Assembly: GCA_029242745.1 (NCBI GenBank)
Contig: JAQWTI010000012.1
Coordinates: 94,824 to 158,823 of the forward strand
DNA: 64,000 nt
Direction of reading: 5' to 3'
Source: Acidimicrobiales bacterium
Lineage (GTDB): Bacteria; Actinomycetota; Acidimicrobiia; Acidimicrobiales; MedAcidi-G1
Both the position numbers and the translations under genes were made by a program. Positions 16,823 to 25,265 of the stretch are shown here, piece by piece. Each line of letters opens with the position of its first letter. Position 1 is the first letter of the stretch. The notes under the pieces are model-generated. The model ran no database searches. It was given only the letters and a program-made list of their open reading frames with translations, and was not told where the DNA came from.

Positions 16823-17989
16823 TTAAAGGAGCCTGGTGTCGGTCGCAAGCCCAAGGCCAAGACGTCCGGTCAGCTCGTGGATGCGGGGCGCAACCATGGC
16901 GTGGGTTGCGGCCACTTGACCGTCCCGAATTTTTCGCTGAAGGGGTTCGCGAAGGTACACGGCTGCCCCACCTGCTTCTCGACCAAGGGCAGTGAGTGCA
17001 TCGGCACATCGTTGGGCACTGTCACACGCTGCCAACCGGAGTAGCCGCCGGTGTTCGACAGTGAGAGGGTCACCTGTGCATGCGGTATCCCATGCTTCGC
17101 CGATGGCGTCTTGCAGGAATGCCCTAGTTGAGAGGGCCGTGGCTTCAGCCGTGGAGAGCGCTGACTGCCCAGAGGTCCGCTCGGCAAGGGTGCGGCTTGA
17201 ACCTTCAGGCTTCTTGGCTGCAGCTAGATCGACAAACCGGTCGATAGCCCCCTCGAGTAGACCGATGGAGACCGAGGCAATACCAATTGCCAGCACGCCA
17301 TAGAAGGGGAAACGCCATGTGGGACCGTCGAGACGAGGCTCTGCATCTGTCATTTGGAGCCAGCGCCCTTCAGGGACGAAAGCTTGACAGACGCGGTAGT
17401 CGGTGGACCCACTGCCCGAGAGGCCGGTCACATGCCATGTGTCGAGGTGTTCCACGTCATCTCGGTCAAAGAATACAAATGGGGCGAATAGGCCGTCGCT
17501 GCGGGGGGTGGGATTTCCCTCGCTGTTAACGATGCGGGTACCGCCACCTATCCAGTTGCAGTGCTGCGTGCCTGAGCCCCACGCCCAGGTGCCAGTGACT
17601 CGCAGTCCACCATCGACTGAAATAGCCGATCCGACAGGTGCCGCATAACCACCGGCGATGGAGTCTGTAGCACCGAAGATCTCTTCTGCCACGTCCGACG
17701 GGAGGAATCCGGCCTGTAGCGACGTAGTTCCAGCGATCATTGCGCACCATGCGGAAGCCCCGTCGTAACGTGCTAGTTCCTTGATGACATCTGAAGCCGT
17801 GGCTACGTCAGCCTCTGGCCCACCTAGATCAGTCGGCGTCAGAAGTCGGAAAAGCCCTGCGTCTCTCAGATCAGCTACTACGTCTTCAGGCAACGTTCGG
17901 TTGGCTTCGATGGATTCACTGCGTGCGGCCAGTGATGGCCCAAGTGCTTGGGCATTTCGAAGTAGATCGTCTGCACAAGTTGCTTGCAT
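16823..17989 (-). CDS. Acyl-CoA-dehydrogenase-fold flavin protein (possible monooxygenase component)
   Basis: A 388-residue protein of the acyl-CoA dehydrogenase superfamily, closer to the HsaA/HpaC-dependent hydroxylase branch than to true dehydrogenases: residues ELARYDGASAWCAMIAGTTS, GGLRVTGTWAWGSGTQHCNW and the LREPLQRKIRDGQVAATHAM C-terminal region fit that group. The ATG at 17987-17989 is chosen because a promoter (see 17998-18026) places the transcript start at or just before it; a TTG 27 bp upstream is less likely. Divergent from a TetR gene that probably regulates it. Substrate unknown. Confidence 0.82.
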   Translation of the reverse strand: MQATCADDLLRNAQALGPSLAARSESIEANRTLPEDVVADLRDAGLFRLLTPTDLGGPEADVATASDVIKELARYDGASAWCAMIAGTTSLQAGFLPSDVAEEIFGATDSIAGGYAAPVGSAISVDGGLRVTGTWAWGSGTQHCNWIGGGTRIVNSEGNPTPRSDGLFAPFVFFDRDDVEHLDTWHVTGLSGSGSTDYRVCQAFVPEGRWLQMTDAEPRLDGPTWRFPFYGVLAIGIASVSIGLLEGAIDRFVDLAAAKKPEGSSRTLAERTSGQSALSTAEATALSTRAFLQDAIGEAWDTACTGDPLTVEHRRLLRLAACDSAQRCADALTALGREAGGAAVYLREPLQRKIRDGQVAATHAMVAPRIHELTGRLGLGLATDTRLL

Positions 17990-17997
17990 GGCGGCAT

Positions 17998-18026
17998 AAT
18001 TTAGAAGAATCTTCAATATACGTCAA
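17998..18026 (-). promoter_or_regulatory. Promoter for a probably leaderless transcript
   Basis: On the minus strand TTGACG (18021-18026) and TAAATT (17998-18003) are separated by 17 bp, a near-ideal sigma-70-type spacing. The next ATG (17989) begins eight bases after the -10 box, leaving essentially no 5' leader. Confidence 0.55.
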
Positions 18027-18056
18027 CTTTTAATAGAAAGACCCTAAAGTTTGTTT

Positions 18057-18674
18057 ATGGTTGCCCTGAAAGAAACAGCAACAGGACGGTCAGCGCGAAC
18101 TCGCGCAGCGCTGGTCGAGGCGACGTTGGTCCGACTGCGGACAGACGGGTCTTTCACCGCCGAACAGGTGGCTACCGATGCGGGGCTGAGCGTGGCCACC
18201 ATCTACAACCGGTTCCCAGATGGTCGAGATGGTTTACTGGCCGCAGCTTTCGACCGGTCGCTGGACCGTGTGGTGGGGGCCAGCGTGGAAACGTTGACTG
18301 TTGAGAACCTTTTAGACAATGGTCTGAATAGCACTATGTGCACGCTTGTTGAAGAACTCGCGGACATCTTCGCTGACGAAGCGCTGGTCATGAGAGTTGC
18401 ACTAGCCCGTTTGCCGGAGAGTCGGCTTCTGCGTGAGACCTATCGACGACATGAGGAGATCGCTCGTCAGGCGAACCGGCGTTTCATCGAACTTGGTCAG
18501 ATAGCCAATCAGATCAGTGACGGTGACCCTGATGAACTGGCTGATCTCTTAATCGTGTTGGGTCAGGGAATAAACAATCCGTTAGTGCTCGGTGCAAAAG
18601 ATCGTGGTCAACTCTGTGATCGACTGGCGGCTGCCATGGTTTCTGCTCTTTCTCCTACGGTTTTGGAGGTCTAA
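18057..18674 (+). CDS. TetR-family transcriptional regulator
   Basis: A 205-residue TetR regulator. The N-terminal DNA-binding domain is plain: RSARTRAALVEATLVRLRTD, then FTAEQVATDAGLSVATIYNRF with the recognition helix around residues 38-50. The C-terminal ligand domain is not assigned. It is divergent from the acyl-CoA-dehydrogenase-like gene across a 67-bp gap, the standard layout for local repression. ATG 18057 is taken as the start (a TTG two codons earlier is in frame). Its stop overlaps the mycoredoxin-like start (TAATG). Confidence 0.9.
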   Translation: MVALKETATGRSARTRAALVEATLVRLRTDGSFTAEQVATDAGLSVATIYNRFPDGRDGLLAAAFDRSLDRVVGASVETLTVENLLDNGLNSTMCTLVEELADIFADEALVMRVALARLPESRLLRETYRRHEEIARQANRRFIELGQIANQISDGDPDELADLLIVLGQGINNPLVLGAKDRGQLCDRLAAAMVSALSPTVLEV

Positions 18675-18928
18675 TGATCAACGAGAACTCTGAGTCTCGT
18701 CCGGTTGTTTATTGGCGCCCTATGTGCGGATTTTGTGTTCGCCTGTTAGGGGTGCTTGAAGAGGCTGGGGTGGAGGTCGAGTTGCGCAACATCTGGGAAG
18801 ACCCGGAAGCTTTGTTGTTTGTCCGGTCGGTCAATAACGGCGCTGAAACGGTCCCTACTGTGGTGTTGCCCGATGGCCAGATACTGACCAACCCCAGCCC
18901 CGACATCCTGACTAGGGTCCTCGGCTAA
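18674..18928 (+). CDS. Mycoredoxin/glutaredoxin-like protein
   Basis: An 84-residue thioredoxin-fold protein with the redox motif C-G-F-C (Cys18 and Cys21) after the first strand (VVYWRPMCGFC) and the cis-Pro turn TVPTVVLPDG near 59-68. The length and motif fit actinobacterial mycoredoxin, which reduces mycothiol mixed disulfides. It is translationally coupled to the TetR gene (one-base overlap), so the two are co-expressed; this may link the regulator to a redox-sensitive pathway. Confidence 0.85.
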   Translation: MINENSESRPVVYWRPMCGFCVRLLGVLEEAGVEVELRNIWEDPEALLFVRSVNNGAETVPTVVLPDGQILTNPSPDILTRVLG

Positions 18929-18993
18929 CCCACCTCCCCCTTCTCTGGTCGCCTGGGCGGGAATGCGCACGAGAAATGAAGGGAATGACGATT

Positions 18994-20361
18994 ATGAGTG
19001 AACACCAACGGTTGGCTGAGTTAGCCGAGAAGCACCTCTGGGGACACTTTTCGGTACTCAAAAACGAGATCGATGGGACACGGGTGATCGAACGTGGTCA
19101 GGGCTGCTACGTCTGGGATACGCAGGGGAACCGATATCTAGATGGCTTAGCAGGTTTATTTGTCAGCCAATTAGGGCATGGGCGCCCCGAATTGGCAAAG
19201 GCCGCCGGTAACCAGGCAGCCACACTTGGGTACTTTCCGATTTGGACATACGGTCACCCAACTGCCATTGAGCTCGCTGCAAAGTTGGCCTCGCTGGCTC
19301 CCGGTGATCTGAATCGGGTGTTCTTCACTACGGGGGGGTCCGAAGCCGTCGAATCGGCTTGGAAATTGTCCCGTCAGTACTTCAAACTTAACGGCAAACC
19401 GAACAAGGTCAAGGCAGTGAGCCGAAACCTTGCCTACCACGGGACCACTATGGGAGCCCTGTCTATCACTGGGCTTGATTCGATAAAGACAGTCTTTGAA
19501 CCGTTGGTGCCCGGTGCAATCAAGGTCCCTGAAACCAATCACTACCGGTGTCTGAGTTGTCAGGACGATCCACACTGCACGCTTCACGCAGCAGAGGCCA
19601 TTGAGGAAGCCATTGTCAGTGAGGGTTCCGACACAGTGGCCGCAGTGTTTTTGGAACCGGTCCAAAATGCTGGTGGCTGTTTCGTACCACCTCCCGGTTA
19701 CTTCAAAAGGGTGCGTGAGATCTGTGACCGTCATGATGTTTTGTTGGTGTCCGACGAGGTCATCTGCGCGTACGGGCGGATCGGGCACATGTTTGGGTGT
19801 GAGCGGTACGGCTATCAGCCTGACATCATTACCTCAGCCAAAGGGCTCACCTCGGGATATGCGCCACTTGGTGCCATGATTGTGAGCGACCGTATCGCTG
19901 AACCCTTTGTGGGCACTGGCGAGTCGTTTCTCCATGGAATTACCTTTGCCGGTCACCCGGTGAGTTGCGCAGTAGCGCTGGCCAATCTGCAGGTCTTCGA
20001 AGAAGAGAAAATTATCGATCATGTCCAGATAAATGAGGCAGCTTTTCGGGCTGCGCTCGACGATTTAGCCGACTTGCCTATTGTCGGGGATATTAGGGGC
20101 GCAGGCTACTTCTACGGCATTGAGTTGGTCCGGGATCGGGACGGTCGGGAGTCATTTAGCCATGATGAACGGGAGCACTTACTGCGCGGCTTTCTATCTA
20201 ATCGCCTATTGGAACTGGGTCTTATCTGCCGGGCCGATGATCGTGGTGAGCCGGTTATTCAACTCTCACCGCCGCTCATCGCAGGGCCTCTCGAGTTTGA
20301 GGAGATCAGTGGAAAGCTCCGTCAGGCTCTAACCGAGGCGATGGCTGAGATGAGCCGTTGA
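18994..20361 (+). CDS. Class III pyridoxal-phosphate aminotransferase (omega-aminotransferase-like)
   Basis: A 455-residue fold-type I aminotransferase. Landmarks: DGLAGLFVSQLGHGRPEL, the FFTTGGSEAVESAWKLSRQY phosphate-binding turn, NLAYHGTTMGALS, the cofactor Asp in LLVSDEVICAYGRIG, and the Schiff-base Lys in ITSAKGLTSGYAPLGA. A Cys-rich segment (HYRCLSCQDDPHCTLH) around 180-195 is typical of a subgroup with unknown preference. I place the start at 18994, nine bases after AAGGGA; ATGs at 18976 and 18985 are in frame. Likely substrates are omega-amines, taurine or beta-amino acids with pyruvate or 2-oxoglutarate; not resolvable here. Confidence 0.88.
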   Translation: MSEHQRLAELAEKHLWGHFSVLKNEIDGTRVIERGQGCYVWDTQGNRYLDGLAGLFVSQLGHGRPELAKAAGNQAATLGYFPIWTYGHPTAIELAAKLASLAPGDLNRVFFTTGGSEAVESAWKLSRQYFKLNGKPNKVKAVSRNLAYHGTTMGALSITGLDSIKTVFEPLVPGAIKVPETNHYRCLSCQDDPHCTLHAAEAIEEAIVSEGSDTVAAVFLEPVQNAGGCFVPPPGYFKRVREICDRHDVLLVSDEVICAYGRIGHMFGCERYGYQPDIITSAKGLTSGYAPLGAMIVSDRIAEPFVGTGESFLHGITFAGHPVSCAVALANLQVFEEEKIIDHVQINEAAFRAALDDLADLPIVGDIRGAGYFYGIELVRDRDGRESFSHDEREHLLRGFLSNRLLELGLICRADDRGEPVIQLSPPLIAGPLEFEEISGKLRQALTEAMAEMSR

Positions 20362-20488
20362 ATGATCTGGCGGCGTTGCCATGTTGGTCGATGAGCGTGC
20401 CGTTACCTCCTAGTAAGTTTGACAGCGCTGTTGTGCACCGATCTAGCCCCCCGGTATGCCTGTCGCAGGCTGGCGCGCGACAAAGGGT

Positions 20489-20677
20489 TTACTGACTGAA
20501 CGCGGGGTGGTGCAGGTGGTCCTGCCAGCCACCCTTTGAGTCTCGGTTGCCCACTGAGGCCGTAGTTGGGTTCACTGCGTCTGGTGAGATCTGCGCCGTG
20601 GCCTTAGCGATCACTGATTCGTATGAGCGAGGTACATTTTGATAGCGGCTCGCTCGTTGAGACGTTTTGGCCAACAT
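20489..20677 (-). CDS. Possible small hypothetical protein
   Basis: A 62-residue open frame with balanced amino-acid composition (for example SYESVIAKATAQISPDAV), unlike the Arg/Ser-rich chance frames seen elsewhere in the window. I do not recognise it. There is no convincing ribosome binding site, and the last 15 codons overlap a hairpin. It could be a real small protein, a decayed gene end or chance. Confidence 0.2.
   Translation of the reverse strand: MLAKTSQRASRYQNVPRSYESVIAKATAQISPDAVNPTTASVGNRDSKGGWQDHLHHPAFSQ
20505..20534. terminator. Hairpin between convergent genes, possible terminator
   Basis: GGGTGG (20505-20510) pairs with CCACCC (20529-20534), and inside it GCAGG (20512-20516) pairs with CCTGC (20521-20525) around a TGGT loop. 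No T-run follows on either strand, so intrinsic termination is uncertain. Confidence 0.35.
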
Positions 20678-20839
20678 CTTGCTTGGGGACTATCAAGCCC
20701 TTCTGTCGCAGGGCGACGAATGAATTTAGACAATCGTCGGAGTCACATCTGCTGTGATGTTCCCCATCTTGAAGATGGTGCAACTGACTTCTGAGTGAGA
20801 AAGGAGTTAACTCTGTCGGTTGATTGTGGAAGCAGAGAC

Positions 20840-22045
20840 TCAGCCTAGAACGCTGGCCATGGTGTCGATGATCCGACCTAACTCAGCATCCGTAATTACA
20901 AGTGGCGGACAGATAGCCAAGCACGTTCCGATAGGACGCAGTATCACCCCAGCTTCCAAAATGGCGTTTCTTACAGGGATGGCGTCTCGTCCTAATTCGG
21001 CTGCATAGATGGCGCCCATGCCCCGCCACGACTCAATTAGTCCATCTGCCTGTAGGGCACTGAGGCCTTCACGAAGTTTCTCACCAACATGGTTTGCCCG
21101 CTGGTGCAGTCCTTCGTTGGTCATGATCTGCAGGTTGGCAATCCCTGCTGCGCATGAAGTTTGGTGACCGGAGTAGGTGTAGCCGGTGCGCAACAGGAAG
21201 CCAGATTCGTCAAACTCCTCGCAGACCGATCGCGACATGATGACACCAGAAAGAGGGAGATAGCCCGACGTGACCCCCTTAGCGAAGGTAATCAGGTCAG
21301 GGGTGACGTCAAAGGTCTGAGCGCCGAACCATTTCCCAGTACGTCCGAAACCGCAGATGACTTCATCGAAGACAAGTAGTGCCCCGTTGTCATCACATAG
21401 GCGACGTAGACCCTCGAGGTATCCGTCAACCGGGGGAAACACACCACCGGCGCCTTGAACGGGCTCGGTCAAAACAGCGGCAATGCGGTCACCTTGTTCA
21501 GCGAAGATTGACGCAACCATCTCGAGGTCATCGTGAGGAACCTCCAAAAAGTGGGGCACTAGGTCGCCCCAGCCCTCACGATTAGGGGCGATCCCCTGTG
21601 CTGACGTTCCACCAAAATTGGTCCCGTGGTAACCGTTGGTCCGTTTCACAACAATCTGGCGACCTTCTTGGCCACGACGTTGCTGGATCTGTCGGGCGAA
21701 CTTGAGTGCAGTGTCGACGGCCTCGGACCCAGAAGAGCCCAGGAAGACTCTTCCGTCTGGATGCGGCGATCGTTCCACAATCATTTCTGCTACCTGTGCT
21801 GCAGGCCCGTTAGTAAATGGGGCGAAGGTGTTGTACGCCTCTATCTGATGCATCTGGGTGGTGACTGCGTCAATGATTTCGGTACGACCGTGACCAACTT
21901 GGCAAAGCCACAGATTGGCCATGCCATCGACGTAGTCCTTCCCGGTGGCATCGAAGATGAGTGACCCTTCACCGCGAACGATGTCTATGTAGTCGTCCTC
22001 AGGCATGCTGGGTGGTGAGAACGGGTGTAGAAGAGTATTAGTCAT
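20840..22045 (-). CDS. Class III pyridoxal-phosphate aminotransferase
   Basis: A 401-residue fold-type I aminotransferase, different from the one at 18994. Signatures are DGMANLWLCQVGHGRTEI, FLGSSGSEAVDTALKFAR, GYHGTNFGGTSAQG, the cofactor Asp in LLVFDEVICGFGRTG and Lys in LITFAKGVTSGYLPLSG. Its ATG overlaps the TGA of the MFS transporter gene upstream (ATGA), so transporter and aminotransferase are probably one functional unit: uptake of an amine or amino acid followed by transamination. The substrate is unknown. Confidence 0.9.
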   Translation of the reverse strand: MTNTLLHPFSPPSMPEDDYIDIVRGEGSLIFDATGKDYVDGMANLWLCQVGHGRTEIIDAVTTQMHQIEAYNTFAPFTNGPAAQVAEMIVERSPHPDGRVFLGSSGSEAVDTALKFARQIQQRRGQEGRQIVVKRTNGYHGTNFGGTSAQGIAPNREGWGDLVPHFLEVPHDDLEMVASIFAEQGDRIAAVLTEPVQGAGGVFPPVDGYLEGLRRLCDDNGALLVFDEVICGFGRTGKWFGAQTFDVTPDLITFAKGVTSGYLPLSGVIMSRSVCEEFDESGFLLRTGYTYSGHQTSCAAGIANLQIMTNEGLHQRANHVGEKLREGLSALQADGLIESWRGMGAIYAAELGRDAIPVRNAILEAGVILRPIGTCLAICPPLVITDAELGRIIDTMASVLG

Positions 22046-23265
22046 CTGAAGAGCCTCCTGATCAGGTCGATGGGGACGCCGGGTCTAACGCGTTGGCCGT
22101 CCTCCGGTCGCGTGAGTATTGCACCAATCAGCAGCAGGATCGCCATGACGATTCCAACTATGACCCACGTGATGGTGTCGCCGTTGGACTGGTAGATCAC
22201 AGCGAAGACAAAGGAAGCCACCGCTGCAGTAGCCACCTCGACAGCAGCCATCAGCCCTTGCGCCGAAGCCTGCCGGTGCTCGTCCACTGCGGCGGCGACC
22301 AACATGGGCGCAGATGGGAAGGCGAATCCCTCAAGTACCGCAGTAGCCATGGTTATAGCCACTAATGCGATCACGCCCGGAACAAGGCCGAAGAAAATCA
22401 CCAAAAGAGTGATGCCGACTAAGCCACCAATAGCCCACCGGCGAGCACCGTACCGCTGGGCCAGTGAACCACCTAGTGGCGAAAGTAGGGGAATGGGCAG
22501 GGCGACCAGAGTTATCCCTATGGCAAGGGTGGCTGAGCTGGCACCCCGAGTATCCATTTCAAGAATCCACACCGCTTCGAAGGCACCGATAAAGAGGAAG
22601 TAGGCCGACACGACAAAAAAGGCGCCTATTAGACGGCGAATACGAAGTAATCCCTTGAGCCCCAGACGCTCCTCGTCACGCGTTGCGGAGTCGGGCTGTG
22701 CCCTGAATGCCACAGGCAGGAGGGTGGCCAAGCCGGCGGCAAATACGAAGAAGGTGAACCGGAAGCCACCAAAGTTGTTAAGAACTGCTGCGATAAGCGG
22801 GCCAGTTACAAAGCCACCAACATCCCACGCTCCAAGGCGACCCATATTGCGGCCCAAGTTCTCGGGATCAGCCACGATGACTGTTCGTCGTGCTGCCGGG
22901 CCAGCGGTACCTAAGGCAAAACCGAATACGGCGCGTCCCAGCATGTAGTGCCATAGGTCTTGGCCGACCGCTAGAAGAATTAGGCCGACAACGCCCAGAA
23001 TCAGACCACCACGAAGCATGGCTGGGGCCCGGCCGCGATCAGCGTGGGGGGCCATGACCAGACTGGCTACAAACGCCGCCCCGAAGCCTGCGGCTATCGC
23101 CAAACCGATGCCAGTCTCAGAAAATCCCAACTCGCTGCGAATTTCTGCCAGCAACACAATGATGGAGGCCAACCCGGCTGAGGCTCCGAACAGGATTAGA
23201 AAATACGGGGTAAGACTGGGTCCGGACAGGATCGTCTGGTTCTTTTTATCTGGCCGGTTAGACAT
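22042..23265 (-). CDS. Major facilitator superfamily transporter
   Basis: A 407-residue polytopic membrane protein with about 12 hydrophobic segments. The first helix (TPYFLILFGASAGLASIIVLL) is followed by the DRGRAP loop between helices 2 and 3 (MAPHADRGRAPAMLRGG), which matches the MFS A-motif region, and the pattern repeats in the second half (GGSLAQRYGARRWAIGG). The ATG at 23265 (MSNRPDKK) is chosen; an in-frame codon at 23316 would add 17 polar residues. It overlaps and precedes the aminotransferase, which suggests import of its substrate. Confidence 0.85.
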   Translation of the reverse strand: MSNRPDKKNQTILSGPSLTPYFLILFGASAGLASIIVLLAEIRSELGFSETGIGLAIAAGFGAAFVASLVMAPHADRGRAPAMLRGGLILGVVGLILLAVGQDLWHYMLGRAVFGFALGTAGPAARRTVIVADPENLGRNMGRLGAWDVGGFVTGPLIAAVLNNFGGFRFTFFVFAAGLATLLPVAFRAQPDSATRDEERLGLKGLLRIRRLIGAFFVVSAYFLFIGAFEAVWILEMDTRGASSATLAIGITLVALPIPLLSPLGGSLAQRYGARRWAIGGLVGITLLVIFFGLVPGVIALVAITMATAVLEGFAFPSAPMLVAAAVDEHRQASAQGLMAAVEVATAAVASFVFAVIYQSNGDTITWVIVGIVMAILLLIGAILTRPEDGQRVRPGVPIDLIRRLFR

Positions 23266-23417
23266 AGATTTCGTGACGAGCAAGCACGCAGAGCGTTGCG
23301 TGTGGAAAGTTGACACCGAGCGGTTGACTGTTTTGGGGCATGAGACACGAGTCTCTCACGGTCCAGCCCGGTTCGTGGCTTCGGATAGTAAGGGTTTCGC
23401 GTGGGAGGCTTATAGAG

Positions 23418-24047
23418 ATGGCCTACAAGAACCACCGACATGAGCATGACAAGGGATTCCTAGCCGAGTTGCGCTGGTTGTGGAAGATCCGAACCTTCTG
23501 GCAGACCGACTTGAATAGAGCCATTATTGAGATGGCTAGCCCCGGACCAGGAGAGCGTGGTCTGGACGTCGGGGCAGGCATGGGTGCGGCCACTGTGCTG
23601 GCTGCCCGTCGCGGTGCACACGTGGTGGCTGTGGAACCAGGGGGCACTATGCGGTTGGTGTGCCGGATGCGTCGCTTGGCCCAGCGCGCTCGTCGTCGGA
23701 TCGTCGTGGAAGCAGGGGTTGCCGAGGACTTACCTTTGGCTGGTGGATCCACTGAGGTGCTTTGGGCGGGCAACGCTATGCACCATTGGGTTGATCATGA
23801 GGCGGCGTTTGCTGAATTTGCCCGAGTTCTGTCGCCGGGTGGCCGCCTTGTGCTCGTTGACGAGGACTACGACGACCCGGGACACCCTGACCACGTCAAG
23901 TTTGCTGGACACGAGGCTGCACTGACCCCAGTTGACGTTTTAACTATTGCCGCCGCTATGAGTGGCTTGGGTTTAGAGGCGACGGGAAGCCACGAAAGTG
24001 TGGCAGGGGTGCCGGCCAAGGTAGTTCGGGCAGTCAAGCCTGTCTAA
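23418..24047 (+). CDS. SAM-dependent methyltransferase
   Basis: A 209-residue class I methyltransferase. Motif I is GLDVGAGMGAATVLAARRG (about 45-63), followed by VVAVEPGG, ENLPL-type stretch AEDLPLAGGSTEVLWAGNAMHHW and LSPGGRLVLVDED (motif III). The ATG at 23418 is preceded by GGGAGG nine bases upstream; a longer frame begins at 23340. It is divergent from the MFS gene. Small-molecule methylation is likely, but the acceptor is unknown. Confidence 0.83.
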   Translation: MAYKNHRHEHDKGFLAELRWLWKIRTFWQTDLNRAIIEMASPGPGERGLDVGAGMGAATVLAARRGAHVVAVEPGGTMRLVCRMRRLAQRARRRIVVEAGVAEDLPLAGGSTEVLWAGNAMHHWVDHEAAFAEFARVLSPGGRLVLVDEDYDDPGHPDHVKFAGHEAALTPVDVLTIAAAMSGLGLEATGSHESVAGVPAKVVRAVKPV

Positions 24048-24059
24048 GGCTCTGACTAG

Positions 24060-24301
24060 TTATGCCTTAATCGGGTGGTTGAAGTGAGCGTGCCGAGGGC
24101 GGCCTTCCCATCGGATGTCGCCGCTAGAGCCAGGTCGTTGCGCTAGCGGTCCGTAACACACTTAATCGTTGCGTTGCAGCGGTTATTTTCATTATCGATG
24201 CGATCTAGGTGGGCATCGATAACCTCGCAAACTGATACCTCACCTGCTGAAATCAACGCGGCCAGATCGGTGGCGGTCCGTTGCCGCAGTTCGACAGCCA
24301 C
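24060..24301 (-). pseudogene. Relic of an amidase (GatA/amidase-signature family) N-terminus
   Basis: Reading leftwards from the GTG at 24301, the frame gives VAVELRQRTATDLAALISAG then EVSVCEVIDAHLDRIDNENN, which is the typical N-terminal helix pair of amidase-signature enzymes (LAALIRAGEVSSREVVEAHL-type, then a RI-x-x-x-N-x-x-x-N-A segment, here NRCNATI). A TAG stop at 24143-24145 interrupts it; beyond it the frame continues as NDLALAATSDGKAALG, also amidase-like. No Gly/Ser-rich catalytic signature or downstream two thirds is present. I read this as a truncated, decayed gene. Confidence 0.55.
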
Positions 24302-24365
24302 AGTGGCAATTTAACGAGTGTCGCGAGGGCCCACTGGATCAAGGTTTGGATGACGAGGAGAATCT

Positions 24366-25256
24366 ATGACGCAGGTGGCCGCTAACGGGCTCCTTCTGGA
24401 AGTTGAGGAGTTCGGTGAAACTGATGCTCCACCTGTATTACTAATTGCAGGTTTAAACGCTCAGTTGACAGTTTGGAGAGAGGGCTTTTGTCGTCAGTTA
24501 GCGGATCGCGGTCACCGGGTGGTTCGCTTCGACAACAGGGACGTAGGGCTCTCTAGCTGGCTCGACCAACATCCGACTGGTGACCCTGTGGATGCGTATC
24601 TCTCGTTTCTCAACGGTGAAATAATCGAGCCCCCTTACTCGCTGGCCGACATGGCGGCTGATGCCGTGGGTGTGCTGGATGCTCTTAGCTTGGACTCGGC
24701 TCATGTGGTGGGCGGCTCGTTTGGCGGGATGATTGCCCAGCGGATGGCCATTCACGCACCAGCTCGGTTGCGCAGCCTCACCTCAATCATGTCGATGCCT
24801 CGGATGTTGCCTCTTGATCTCGAGGTAGTGCTTCTACTCCAGTCTGGTGAGGTGGACCCTGAAGACCATCAGGCCATAGAGGAGACGGCTCTCGTTGCGG
24901 CTCGGCGGTTTGCTGGGACCCGCTACCCAGTTGATGAGGACGACGTACGTCGTCGTTCAATAGCCGACGTCAATAGGGGCGTCCATCCCGACGGTGCGAC
25001 TCGTCAAGTGCTCGCCGTTCTAGCCGACGGCGACCGCCGCGACCTGTTGGCTGCTGTTGAGTTACCGACACTGGTAATTCACGGCACGGAGGACCCGCTC
25101 ATCCCGACCCAGGGAGGGGAGGAGACTGCCAACTCGGTCTCCAACGCAGAACTGGTGTGGATCGATGGTATGGGTCACGACTGGCCCGAAGAAGCCTGGC
25201 CGCAAATATTGAATCCCATCTGCAAACTGATCTCACAGGTCGAAATGAAGCGCTAG
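24366..25256 (+). CDS. Alpha/beta hydrolase
   Basis: A 296-residue alpha/beta hydrolase with the nucleophile elbow GGSFGG (Ser at about 118), an Asp in HGTEDPLIP near 241 and a His in IDGMGHDWPEE near 266. The N-terminal FDNRDVGLSSWLD is typical of the aclacinomycin-methylesterase/RdmC-like group. GAGGAG lies four to five bases before the ATG. It is convergent with an aldehyde dehydrogenase. An esterase or lactonase role is likely; the substrate is unknown. Confidence 0.87.
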   Translation: MTQVAANGLLLEVEEFGETDAPPVLLIAGLNAQLTVWREGFCRQLADRGHRVVRFDNRDVGLSSWLDQHPTGDPVDAYLSFLNGEIIEPPYSLADMAADAVGVLDALSLDSAHVVGGSFGGMIAQRMAIHAPARLRSLTSIMSMPRMLPLDLEVVLLLQSGEVDPEDHQAIEETALVAARRFAGTRYPVDEDDVRRRSIADVNRGVHPDGATRQVLAVLADGDRRDLLAAVELPTLVIHGTEDPLIPTQGGEETANSVSNAELVWIDGMGHDWPEEAWPQILNPICKLISQVEMKR

Positions 25257-25265
25257 AACAACTGG

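Larger units (their letters stand above)
20362..20839. other. Intergenic region, mostly without recognisable genes
   Basis: About 480 bp between two convergent aminotransferase genes. It contains one plausible but unrecognised short frame (20489-20677, minus) and a strong hairpin at 20505-20534; nothing else identifiable. Confidence 0.5.
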
